A stretch of DNA of 64,000 bases from positions 124,001-188,000 of the forward strand of contig NZ_JAQZAN010000004.1 in NCBI RefSeq assembly GCF_028737255.1, given 5' to 3'. Source of the DNA: Actinomycetospora straminea (GTDB lineage: Bacteria > Actinomycetota > Actinomycetes > Mycobacteriales > Pseudonocardiaceae). Shown piece after piece: positions 46,796-55,128 of the stretch (the stretch's first letter is position 1; the number at the start of each line of letters is the position of its first letter). The position numbers were made by a program, and so were the translations under genes. The notes beneath the pieces were generated by a model that did no database searches, was not told where the DNA came from, and saw only the letters and a list, made by a program, of their open reading frames with translations.

Positions 46796-49566
46796 TGGCT
46801 CCGACCAGCACGGCAGCGCCGACCTCAGGCCAGCCCGAGACGACCCCGGACGCGCCGGCGAGCGGGCGTGGGCGGCTGCTGCTGCTCGACGGGCACTCGC
46901 TGGCCTACCGGGCGTTCTTCGCGCTGCCCACCGAGAACTTCAACACCACGACGGGGCAGACGACGAACGCCGTCTACGGCTTCACGTCGATGCTCATCAA
47001 CCTGCTGCGCGACGAGGAGCCGACGCACGTCGCGGTCGCGTTCGACGTCTCGCGCCAGACGTTCCGCGCCGAGACCTACGCGGCCTACAAGGCCAACCGC
47101 AGCTCGACGCCCGACGAGTTCCGCGGCCAGATCGACCTGATCAAGGACATCCTGGCCGCGCTGGCGATCCCGGTGCTGGCGGTGGAGGGCTACGAGGCCG
47201 ACGACCTCATCGCCACGCTGACGACGCAGGCGGTCGCGCAGGGGATGACGGTGTCGATCTGTACCGGCGACCGGGACGCCTTCCAGCTGGTCTCCGACGA
47301 CGTCACCGTGCTCTACCCGCGCAAGGGCGTGTCGGATCTGGTGCGCTACACGCCCGAGCAGGTCATGGAGCGCTACACGCTCACCCCGGCGCAGTACCCG
47401 GACTTCGCGGCCCTGCGCGGCGACCCGAGCGACAACCTGCCGAGCATCCCGGGCGTGGGGGAGAAGACCGCGCAGAAGTGGATCCGCGAGTTCGGGTCGC
47501 TCGACGCGCTGGTCGACCGTGTGGACGAGGTGCGGGGCAAGGCCGGCGACGCGCTGCGCGAGCACCTGTCGTCGGTGGTGCTCAACCGCCAGCTCACCGA
47601 GCTGGTCCGCGACGTCGAGGGCATCGGCATGGGCCCGGACGACCTGGTGGTGCGGCAGTGGGACCGCGACGCGGTGCACCAGCTGTTCGACAACCTCGAG
47701 TTCCGGGTGCTGCGCGAGCGGCTGTTCTCCACGCTCACCGCGGCGGAGCCGGAGGCCGAGGAGGGCTTCGAGGTCCGCGGCGCCGCGCTCGAGACCGGCG
47801 CGGTGGCCGACTGGCTGGCCGACCACGCCCGCGACGGCAGCCGGGTCGGCCTCGCCTTCCGCGGCACCTGGGCGCACGGCACCGGCGACCTCGAGGGCAT
47901 CGCGCTCGCGGCGGCCGACGGCGAGTCCGCCTACGTCGACGTCCGGGCGGTCGACGAGGCGGACGAGAAGGCGCTCGCGGCGTGGCTCGCCGACGTCGAC
48001 GTGCCGAAGGCCGGTCACGAGGTCAAGGGCCCGAGCCACGCGGTGCGCGCCCGGGGCTGGCGCCTCGACGGGGTCACCAGCGACACCGCGCTCGCGGCCT
48101 ACCTCGCCCGCCCCGGCGAGCGCAGCTTCGACCTCGCCGACCTCGCGCTGCGCTACCTGCGCCGCGAGCTGCGCGTCGAGGACAGCACGGAGGGCGGCGA
48201 CCAGCTCACCCTCGACGGCGGCGAGGAGGAGGCCGACACCGCGCTCGCGCAGGCCGAGATGCTGCGCGCCCGCGCGGTGTACGACCTCGCCGACAAGCTC
48301 GACGCCGACCTCGCCGAGCTGGGGGGCACGGCGCTGCTCACCGAGCTGGAGCTGCCGCTGCTCGCGGTGCTCGCCGACCTCGAGGCCGCCGGCGTCGCGG
48401 TCGACATCAGCGCACTGCACGACCTCGAGTCGCAGTTCGGGGCGCGCGTGCAGTCGGCGGCGCAGCAGGCGTACGACGTCATCGGCAAGGAGATCAACCT
48501 CGGCTCGCCGAAGCAGCTGCAGGTCGTGCTGTTCGACGAGCTGGAGATGCCGAAGACGAAGCGCACCAAGACCGGCTACACCACCGACGCCGACGCGCTG
48601 CAGACGCTCAACGAGACGAACCCCCACCCCTTCCTCGAGCACCTCCTCGAGCACCGCGACGCCACGCGGCTGCGGGTGACGGTCAAGGGCCTGCTCGAGT
48701 CGTGCAGCGACGACGGGCGCATCCACACGACGTTCAACCAGACGATCGCGCGCACCGGGCGGCTGAGCTCCACCGAGCCCAACCTGCAGAACATCCCGGT
48801 GCGCACCGCGGAGGGCCGGCGCATCCGCGACACGTTCGTCGTCGGGTCCGACTCCGCCGACGGCGCGTTCGCCGAGCTCATGACCGTCGACTACTCGCAG
48901 ATCGAGATGCGCATCATGGCGCACCTCTCGCGCGACGAGGCGCTGATCGAGGCGTTCCAGTCCGGCTACGACTTCCACTCCGCCACGGCGGCGCGGGTGT
49001 TCGGCGTCGGCGAGGACGAGGTGTCCCCGGCCCAGCGCGCCAAGATCAAGGCGATGAACTACGGCCTGGCCTACGGGCTGTCGGCCTACGGGCTCTCCGC
49101 CCAGCTCCGGATCTCCACCGACGAGGCCAAGGAGCTGATGGAGGAGTACTTCGCCCGGTTCGGCGGGGTGCGCGACTACCTGCAGCAGGTCGTCGGCCAG
49201 GCGCGCAAGGACGGCTACACCAGCTCGATCCTCGGCCGGCGTCGCTACCTGCCCGACCTCACGAGCGACAACCGCCAGCGTCGCGAGATGGCCGAGCGGA
49301 TGGCGCTCAACGCCCCGATCCAGGGCAGCGCGGCCGACATCATCAAGGTCGCGATGCTCGGGGTGCACCAGGCGCTGCGCGACGAGGGCCTGCGCTCGCG
49401 GATGCTGCTCCAGGTCCACGACGAGCTCGTGCTCGAGGTCGCGGCGGAGGAGAAGGAGCAGGTCACCGAGCTGGTGCGCCGCGAGATGGGCGCGGCCTTC
49501 GAGCTCGACGTGCCGCTCGAGGTGTCGGTGGGCTTCGGGCGGTCCTGGGACCAGGCGGCCCACTGA
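46795..49566 (+). CDS. polA: DNA polymerase I
   Basis: 923 residues. The 5'-nuclease domain (~25-310) has LLLLDGHSLAYRAFFA, FDVSRQTFR, GYEADDLIATL and GDRDAFQLV. The middle domain has the 3'-5' exonuclease fold but its Asp/Glu site is replaced (VGLAFRGTW), so proofreading is probably lost, as in mycobacteria. The polymerase domain has motif A VDYSQIEMRI (~698), motif B RAKIKAMNYGLAYGLSAYGL and motif C QVHDELVLE (~875). It acts in repair and Okazaki fragment processing. GTG start, apparently leaderless. Confidence 0.97.
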   Translation: MAPTSTAAPTSGQPETTPDAPASGRGRLLLLDGHSLAYRAFFALPTENFNTTTGQTTNAVYGFTSMLINLLRDEEPTHVAVAFDVSRQTFRAETYAAYKANRSSTPDEFRGQIDLIKDILAALAIPVLAVEGYEADDLIATLTTQAVAQGMTVSICTGDRDAFQLVSDDVTVLYPRKGVSDLVRYTPEQVMERYTLTPAQYPDFAALRGDPSDNLPSIPGVGEKTAQKWIREFGSLDALVDRVDEVRGKAGDALREHLSSVVLNRQLTELVRDVEGIGMGPDDLVVRQWDRDAVHQLFDNLEFRVLRERLFSTLTAAEPEAEEGFEVRGAALETGAVADWLADHARDGSRVGLAFRGTWAHGTGDLEGIALAAADGESAYVDVRAVDEADEKALAAWLADVDVPKAGHEVKGPSHAVRARGWRLDGVTSDTALAAYLARPGERSFDLADLALRYLRRELRVEDSTEGGDQLTLDGGEEEADTALAQAEMLRARAVYDLADKLDADLAELGGTALLTELELPLLAVLADLEAAGVAVDISALHDLESQFGARVQSAAQQAYDVIGKEINLGSPKQLQVVLFDELEMPKTKRTKTGYTTDADALQTLNETNPHPFLEHLLEHRDATRLRVTVKGLLESCSDDGRIHTTFNQTIARTGRLSSTEPNLQNIPVRTAEGRRIRDTFVVGSDSADGAFAELMTVDYSQIEMRIMAHLSRDEALIEAFQSGYDFHSATAARVFGVGEDEVSPAQRAKIKAMNYGLAYGLSAYGLSAQLRISTDEAKELMEEYFARFGGVRDYLQQVVGQARKDGYTSSILGRRRYLPDLTSDNRQRREMAERMALNAPIQGSAADIIKVAMLGVHQALRDEGLRSRMLLQVHDELVLEVAAEEKEQVTELVRREMGAAFELDVPLEVSVGFGRSWDQAAH

Positions 49567-49567
49567 G

Positions 49568-49608
49568 CCCGAGTCGTCACGCCGGGGCGTGGTGGTCCCC
49601 GTCTCGGG
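49568..49608. terminator. nested hairpin after polA
   Basis: An outer stem CCCGAG/CTCGGG (49568-49573, 49603-49608) encloses CACGCC-GG-GGCGTG (49578-49591). Begins right at the polA stop. Confidence 0.5.
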
Positions 49609-49617
49609 TCGTCTCCC

Positions 49618-49662
49618 TTGGTACGCGTCGGTACCACGCGCTACCGTGGTACGCGTGAGTAC
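49618..49662 (+). promoter_or_regulatory. promoter/operator of the EthA-like monooxygenase
   Basis: -35 TTGGTA (49618-49623), 18-bp spacer, -10 TACCGT (49642-49647), then GTG at 49655, fitting leaderless start. An inverted repeat GTACCACG/CGTGGTAC (49631-49638, 49645-49652) overlaps the -10. TGGTACGCGT occurs as a direct repeat at 49619 and 49647. This looks like a repressor (TetR-type) operator. Confidence 0.6.
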
Positions 49663-51142
49663 CGAGCACCTCGACGTGGTCATCGTCGGCGCGGGCCTGT
49701 CCGGGATCGGGACGGCCTGCCACCTCGAGCGCGAGCTGCCCGACCACTCCTACGCGGTGCTCGAGGCCCGCGAGGACCTGGGTGGCACCTGGAGCCTCTT
49801 CCGGTACCCGGGCATCCGGTCCGACTCGGACATGCACACCCTGGGCTACCGGTTCCGCCCGTGGAGCAGCGCGACGGCGCTCGCCGACGGCCCGTCGATC
49901 CTGGAGTACGTCCGCGAGACGGCGCAGGAGTTCGGCGTCGATGAGAAGATCCGTTACGGGCACCGCGTCACGCGCGCGTCGTGGGACTCCGACGCCCAGC
50001 GCTGGACGCTCGAGATCCCGGGACAGGCCCCGCTGACCTGCTCGTTCCTGCTCATGTGCTCGGGCTACTACCGCTACGACCACGGCTACACCCCCGACCT
50101 GCCGGGCATCGACCGGTTCGGCGGCACCGTCGTGCACCCGCAGCTCTGGGACCCCGAGCTCGACTACGCCGGCAAGCGCGTCGTCGTCATCGGCAGCGGC
50201 GCGACGGCCGTGACCCTCGTGCCCGCCCTGCTCGAGGGGGACGGCGCCGCCGCGAAGGTGACGCAGCTGCAGCGCTCGCCGAGCTACGTCCTCTCGATCG
50301 GGCGCACCGACCCCGTGGCCGCGGCCCTCTCGCGGTGGCTGCCCCGCGCGGTGGCCGATCCGCTCACGCGCGCGAAGAACATCGCCCAGATCATCGCGCT
50401 CTACCAGATCAGCCAGCGGTTCCCGCGGTTCGTCCGCGGGCTGCTCCGCAGGGCGACGCAGTCGTCGCTGCCCGAGGGTTACGACGTCGACACCCACTTC
50501 AACCCGCGCTACGACCCGTGGGACCAGCGCATGTGCATGGTCCCCGACGGCGACCTGTTCCGGGCGATCCGGCGCGGCGACGCGGAGATCGTCACCGACA
50601 CGATCGACACCTTCACCGAGACCGGCATCCGCCTGGCGTCCGGGCGCGAGCTCGAGGCCGACATCGTCGTCACCGCGACCGGGCTGACGCTGCAGATGTT
50701 CGGCGGCGCCGAGGTCGTCGTCGACGGCGAGCCGCTGCACCTGCCCGACACCATGGCCTACAAGGGCATGATGCTCTCCGGCGTGCCCAACCTCGTGTAC
50801 ATGATTGGCTACACGAACGCGTCGTGGACGCTCAAGGTCGACCTCGTGGCCGAGTACGTCGTGCGGCTCCTGCGCCACCTGCGTGACCGTGGCCTCGGGG
50901 TCGCGGTGCCCGAGCGCGACCCGTCGGTCGAGGAGGCCCCGTTCCTCGACTTCGGCGCCGGCTACGTGCAGCGCTCCATCGACGAGCTGCCGAAGCAGGG
51001 CACGCGGGCGCCGTGGCGCCTGGCGATGAACTACGCCGTCGACGCGGTGTCGCTGCGGCGCAGCCGGGTCGACGACGAGGTGATGCGGTTCGTGCCGGCG
51101 AGCGCCGCCCGGGTGCGCGCGGAGGACCGCGCCGCGGGCTGA
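49655..51142 (+). CDS. EthA-like flavin-containing Baeyer-Villiger monooxygenase
   Basis: 495 residues, close to mycobacterial EthA in length and sequence order. FAD turn VVIVGAGLSGIG; EDLGGTWSLFRYPGIRSDSDMHTLGYRF; the BVMO fingerprint FxGxxxHxxxW as FGGTVVHPQLW; NADP turn VVIGSGATAVTLVPAL; and TATGLTLQMFGGAEV with YKGMMLSGVPNLVYMIGYTN. It inserts oxygen next to ketones or oxidises thioamides. The GTG at 49655 matches the family N-terminus (STEHLDVVIVG). No ethR-like gene is adjacent, although the promoter carries a palindrome. Confidence 0.92.
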   Translation: MSTEHLDVVIVGAGLSGIGTACHLERELPDHSYAVLEAREDLGGTWSLFRYPGIRSDSDMHTLGYRFRPWSSATALADGPSILEYVRETAQEFGVDEKIRYGHRVTRASWDSDAQRWTLEIPGQAPLTCSFLLMCSGYYRYDHGYTPDLPGIDRFGGTVVHPQLWDPELDYAGKRVVVIGSGATAVTLVPALLEGDGAAAKVTQLQRSPSYVLSIGRTDPVAAALSRWLPRAVADPLTRAKNIAQIIALYQISQRFPRFVRGLLRRATQSSLPEGYDVDTHFNPRYDPWDQRMCMVPDGDLFRAIRRGDAEIVTDTIDTFTETGIRLASGRELEADIVVTATGLTLQMFGGAEVVVDGEPLHLPDTMAYKGMMLSGVPNLVYMIGYTNASWTLKVDLVAEYVVRLLRHLRDRGLGVAVPERDPSVEEAPFLDFGAGYVQRSIDELPKQGTRAPWRLAMNYAVDAVSLRRSRVDDEVMRFVPASAARVRAEDRAAG

Positions 51143-51594
51143 GCGCAGCGCGCCGGACGGGCGGTGCGGACCGGTCCGCGCGCCGCGAATCGGGTCACCC
51201 TTCGTAGCCGTCCGTGCGCGGCGCGTGCGGCGGCCGTCGAGCGACCGAACGCGAGCGGTGGCACCTCCGTTGACGCGACGGCGTTCGCCCCTGCGGCGGT
51301 CGTCGCGGCCCCGATCGCTGCGTGGCGGGACTCGTTCGGGTGCTTTCCGTCCACCCGTGTCGGAACGGTCAGGTCGCCGAACGGCCGACAGGGAAGGGCT
51401 CCGCCCGGCCCTCGACCTCTCCGTCGTCCGGAGACTGACGGCACGATCGACGTCGACGCACCGTGACGGGCTGGTCGGTCGGCAGCCGTCTGATCAGCGC
51501 TTCTGCGCTTCTCCGTGCGGCCATGGTCAACGCTGCGTGTACGGTTCGGCACCCTCATCACCGATGTGGCACCGAGGAGGGCGACCCGCAGCAC
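51143..51594. other. 452-bp non-coding gap before the conservon
   Basis: Between the monooxygenase and the sensor-kinase gene. A perfect palindrome GCGGACCGGTCCGC (51166-51179) 24 bp after the stop may be a terminator. A TACGGT at 51540-51545 could be a -10 element. Frames across it are rich in Arg and match no family, so it is treated as leader/promoter sequence for the conservon. Confidence 0.4.
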
Positions 51595-53718
51595 ATGGTC
51601 CCTGTCCTGGACTATCTCCCGCGCGGGGACACGCTGGACGTCGCCGCCCGGTCCGGCCGGCACCGTGTCCTGGTCGGCGTCCTGCTCGCCGCCGTGCCGA
51701 TCGCGGCCCTCGTCGGTCTCGCGACCGGCGCCCCGGCGCTCGAGACGGCGCTCGCCGCCGTCGTGCCCCTGTTGGCCGGACTCGTGGGTGTCCGGGTCGG
51801 CGCGGGCCACCGTGTCGGCCCGCTCGTCGTCGCCGTCGGTCTCGGGGCCACGTGCGCAGGCCTGGTGGCCGTCGGCGAGGGCGCCCCTGCCGCGCAGTTC
51901 TCCTTCTTCGTGCTCGTCGCCGCCGTGGCCCTCTACCGGTCGTGGATCCCGTTCGCCGGGTTCGCCGGGGCGGCCGTGGTCGGCACCGGGCTCGCCGTCG
52001 CGACGTCCTCCGCGGGCCCGCTCGATGGTGGATGGTGGCTGGTCCACGGCACGGCGGTCGTGGCGGCATGTGCCGGGGTGGCCGTCGTCGTGCGCCTCGG
52101 CGAGGACGAGCAGCAGCACCTGGTGGCCCGGGCGGAGGCGCTGTCGCGGGAGCAGGTCCGTCGGCGGGAGTTCACCTCGGAGCTGCTGCTCAACCTGGCG
52201 CGTCGCAACCAGAGCATGTTCCACCGCCAGCTGGAGATCATCAACGACCTCGAGGAGCGGGAGCGCGACCCGGACGTCCTCGCCGACCTGTTCCGGCTCG
52301 ACCACCTCGCCACCCGGGTGCGGCGCAACGCCGAGAGCCTGCTCGTGCTCTCCGGGGAGCAACCCGCCCGCGTGTGGTCGGGCCCCGTCGCCCTGCGGGA
52401 CGTCGTGCGCGCCGGGGTCGCCGAGACCGAGGAGCTCGACCGGGTCACCCTCGTGGTCGACGAGCGCCTGCGGGTCGTCGGGAGTGCAGTGGCCGACCTG
52501 ACCCACGTGGTCGCCGAGCTGGTCGAGAACGCGGTGCGCTCCTCCCCGCCGTCCGCGCCGGTGGTGGTGCAGAGCCGCGCCGACCGGCGCCGGCCCGGCG
52601 CGTTCCTGCTCGTCGTCGAGGACACGGGCAGCGGGATGCCGCCGCGGGAGCTGGCGGCGGCCAACGACCTGCTCGCGCGCCCGCAGGACGTCGACGCGCC
52701 GGCCGCGACGCGGCGGCTCGGCTTCCACGTGGTGTCGCGCCTCGTGGCGCGGCACGGGATCGAGGTCTCGCTGACGCCGACCCCCGGGTGCGGTGTCACC
52801 GCGGTGATCGTGCTGCCGCCCGCCCTGTTCGCGGAGCCGGCCGCGCCGGCGCACGGTCCGGGCCCCGGCTCCGCCACGGACTCCGCGGTCCCCGTGCCCC
52901 GGCGCAGCGCCGACGACGACGGCCAGCCGGGGCGCGACCCGGTGGGCGCGGGTGGCCGCCACGCCTGGCCCGGGGGTGGTCCGGCGGCCGGGCGCGCGGC
53001 GGGCGCGCCACCGGCGCCTCCCGGAGCGCACGCGGCCGCCCCCGGCGCGGAGCCGCCCGAGGACCGCCCCGACGCCCCCGACGCCCCCGGGGCGGGCGGG
53101 GCCGGCGGTCACGAGCACGGGTTGGGCGGGGCCCGGGTCGAGGCCGCCGTCGACGAGACCGAGGCGGGCGGGGACGGCCACACCACCGTCGAGCACCCGC
53201 CCTCGACGCCGCCCGCGCCCGCACCGCGCCGCGGGCTGATCCACCCGATCGTCGTCCCGCCGCCGCCCTCGCCCGCCGGTCCCGGGGACGACCCGGACGC
53301 CCGGGCGGCCCGCCCGGAGCGCCTGCCGGGACGTCCCCCCGGCCGGATGCCCGCGGCGGCGCCACCGGCGCGTCGGGCGCCGGGGCCGGACCCCGCGGCC
53401 CCCGGGCGGTCGGGGATCGTCCTCGCTCGACGCACCCCCCAGACCCATCTCGCGCCCGAGCTCGTGCGGCCGGGCGGACCGCCCCCCGCCGGCGACGAGC
53501 CGACGCCGACGCCGCCGTCGGGCGCGACCCCGCCCGACCGCGCCGCGCCCAGTGGCCTCGGGGCGGTGCAGGCCCTGTCGGCCTACCAGGCGAGCCGCGC
53601 CGTCGCCCGCTCCGAGATCGACGGGGGTCCCACGGCGGACCGCGGCGACGACGAGGTGGACGCCGAGGGCCGGCGCGGCCCGTCCGACGACGGCGACACG
53701 ACGAGGAGGCAGCCGTGA
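51595..53718 (+). CDS. conservon sensor histidine kinase-like protein (CvnA type)
   Basis: 707 residues. Residues ~25-170 hold about five membrane helices. A dimerisation-like region (ELLLNLARRNQSMFHRQLEIINDLEERE, FRLDHLATRVRRNAESLLVLSG) follows; a classical HisKA phospho-His motif is not clear beyond LDHLATR. The HATPase domain has VAELVENAVRSSPP, VVEDTGSGMPP and LGFHVVSRLVARHGI. The last ~290 residues are Pro/Ala/Gly-rich and disordered. ATG at 51595 with GAGGAGG 14 bases upstream. First of four overlapping genes forming a conservon. Confidence 0.87.
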   Translation: MVPVLDYLPRGDTLDVAARSGRHRVLVGVLLAAVPIAALVGLATGAPALETALAAVVPLLAGLVGVRVGAGHRVGPLVVAVGLGATCAGLVAVGEGAPAAQFSFFVLVAAVALYRSWIPFAGFAGAAVVGTGLAVATSSAGPLDGGWWLVHGTAVVAACAGVAVVVRLGEDEQQHLVARAEALSREQVRRREFTSELLLNLARRNQSMFHRQLEIINDLEERERDPDVLADLFRLDHLATRVRRNAESLLVLSGEQPARVWSGPVALRDVVRAGVAETEELDRVTLVVDERLRVVGSAVADLTHVVAELVENAVRSSPPSAPVVVQSRADRRRPGAFLLVVEDTGSGMPPRELAAANDLLARPQDVDAPAATRRLGFHVVSRLVARHGIEVSLTPTPGCGVTAVIVLPPALFAEPAAPAHGPGPGSATDSAVPVPRRSADDDGQPGRDPVGAGGRHAWPGGGPAAGRAAGAPPAPPGAHAAAPGAEPPEDRPDAPDAPGAGGAGGHEHGLGGARVEAAVDETEAGGDGHTTVEHPPSTPPAPAPRRGLIHPIVVPPPPSPAGPGDDPDARAARPERLPGRPPGRMPAAAPPARRAPGPDPAAPGRSGIVLARRTPQTHLAPELVRPGGPPPAGDEPTPTPPSGATPPDRAAPSGLGAVQALSAYQASRAVARSEIDGGPTADRGDDEVDAEGRRGPSDDGDTTRRQP

Positions 53719-54137
53719 GCGCACCGACCGACGAGGGTCTGGACTGGCTGCTCTCCGACTTCGCGACCGGCACGCCGGGCGTGCGGCACGTGCTCGTGGT
53801 GTCCGCCGACGGGCTGCGCCTGGCGGTGAGCAACGGGGTCGATCCCCGGCTCGCCGACCAGATGTGCGCGGCGGTGTCGGGCCTCGTCAGCCTGGCGCGG
53901 GGCACCGCCACCCTCCTCGACGGGGAGCCGGTCACCCAGACCATCGTCGAGATGGCGGGCGGTTACCTGTTCGCGAGCGCGATCAGCCTCGGCTCGACGC
54001 TGGCCGTGGTGACCACGCGCGCCGCCGACATGGGTCTCGTGGGCTACGAGATGACCCTGCTCGCGGCACGGGTCGGGCACGCCCTGACGCCGTCGCCCAC
54101 GAGCTCGCCGGGAGGTCCCGGCAGGGGAGCTCCGTGA
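53715..54137 (+). CDS. roadblock/LC7 domain protein (CvnB type)
   Basis: 140 residues: LDWLLSDFATGTPGVRHVLVVSADGLRLA, DQMCAAVSGLVSLARGTA, and YLFASAISLGSTLAVVTTRAADMGLVGYEM match the roadblock fold that partners small GTPases. AGGAGG precedes the GTG, which overlaps the kinase stop (GTGA). Conservon order supports it as a modulator of the GTPase at 54495. Confidence 0.9.
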   Translation: MSAPTDEGLDWLLSDFATGTPGVRHVLVVSADGLRLAVSNGVDPRLADQMCAAVSGLVSLARGTATLLDGEPVTQTIVEMAGGYLFASAISLGSTLAVVTTRAADMGLVGYEMTLLAARVGHALTPSPTSSPGGPGRGAP

Positions 54138-54514
54138 GCGTCGACGGCCGGGAGGACACCCGCGGCGATGGCGGGCGGGTGGTCCCGAACTACGCGTTCA
54201 CCGCCGGCCGCACGCGGTCGGCGCGCGGTGCCGACATGCCGATCGAGGCCCTGGTGACCGCCACGGAGTCCGGCCTCGCCGCGGCGCCGGGCCTGCCGCC
54301 GGAGTCGCGGGCGATCATCGAGGCGAGCACGGGGCCGCAGTCGCTGGCCGAGATCGGGGCGCTGCTCGAGGTCCCCCTCGGCGTGGCGCGGGTGCTCGTC
54401 AGCGACCTCGCTGCCGACGACCACCTCGCCGTCCACCTGCCCCTCGTCGGGACCGACGGCCGTCCGCGTCGAGAACTCCTGGAAAGGCTCCTCGATGGTC
54501 TCCGTGCACGGTGA
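54134..54514 (+). CDS. DUF742 protein (CvnC type)
   Basis: 126 residues with the DUF742 pattern: VPNYAFTAGRTRSA near the start, IEALVTATESG, ESRAIIEASTGPQSLAEIGALLEVPLGVARVLVSDLAADDHLAVH. A winged-helix-like regulator of conservons. GTG overlaps the roadblock gene by GTGA; the 3' end overlaps the GTPase gene by 20 bp. Confidence 0.9.
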   Translation: MSVDGREDTRGDGGRVVPNYAFTAGRTRSARGADMPIEALVTATESGLAAAPGLPPESRAIIEASTGPQSLAEIGALLEVPLGVARVLVSDLAADDHLAVHLPLVGTDGRPRRELLERLLDGLRAR

Positions 54515-55109
54515 CCACGCCGCCGATGGTGGCCTGGTGCGCGCCGGGGCGAAGGCGGCGCAGGCCGAGCTGCTCCCTCTGAAGATCCTCGTCGCCGGCG
54601 GGTTCGGGGTCGGCAAGACGACCCTCGTCGGTGCCCTGTCGGAGATCCCGCCGCTGTCGACCGAGCAGGAGATGACCAGCCTGTCGGAGGGCATCGACGA
54701 CACGAGCGCGGTGCCGGACAAGACCACGACCACCGTGGCGATGGACTTCGGTCGCGTGACGGTCGACGACGCGCTGGTGCTGTACCTGTTCGGGACGCCG
54801 GGCCAGTCGCGGTTCTGGTTCATGTGGGACGAGCTCGCTCGCGGTGCCGTCGGGGCGGTGATCCTCGTCGACCTGCGACGCATCGACGAGTGCTTCGCCG
54901 CCGTCGACTACTTCGAGAACCGTGGCGTGCCGTTCGTCGTCGCGCTCAACGACTTCCCCGGCACCGAGGGGGTCGACGACGACGCCGTGCGGGATGCGCT
55001 CGCCGTACCTCCGGGCTGCCCGCTCGTGCACGTCGACGCGCGCGACGGCACCTCCTGCACGGCCGCCCTGATCTCACTGGTGGAGCACGCCCTCGCGGAG
55101 GCCGCCTGA
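54495..55109 (+). CDS. conservon small GTPase (CvnD type)
   Basis: 204 residues. G1 loop LVAGGFGVGKTTLVGAL (~33-47), Thr of TTTTVAMDFG as G2-like, G3 as LFGTPGQSRFWFMW, and LNDFPG in place of NKxD as usual for this family. An MglA/Arf-like Ras-superfamily GTPase working with the roadblock protein and membrane kinase-like protein in a G-protein-like relay. ATG lies inside the DUF742 gene. Confidence 0.92.
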   Translation: MVSVHGDHAADGGLVRAGAKAAQAELLPLKILVAGGFGVGKTTLVGALSEIPPLSTEQEMTSLSEGIDDTSAVPDKTTTTVAMDFGRVTVDDALVLYLFGTPGQSRFWFMWDELARGAVGAVILVDLRRIDECFAAVDYFENRGVPFVVALNDFPGTEGVDDDAVRDALAVPPGCPLVHVDARDGTSCTAALISLVEHALAEAA

Positions 55110-55128
55110 CCGGTGCGGGCCGGGCGTC

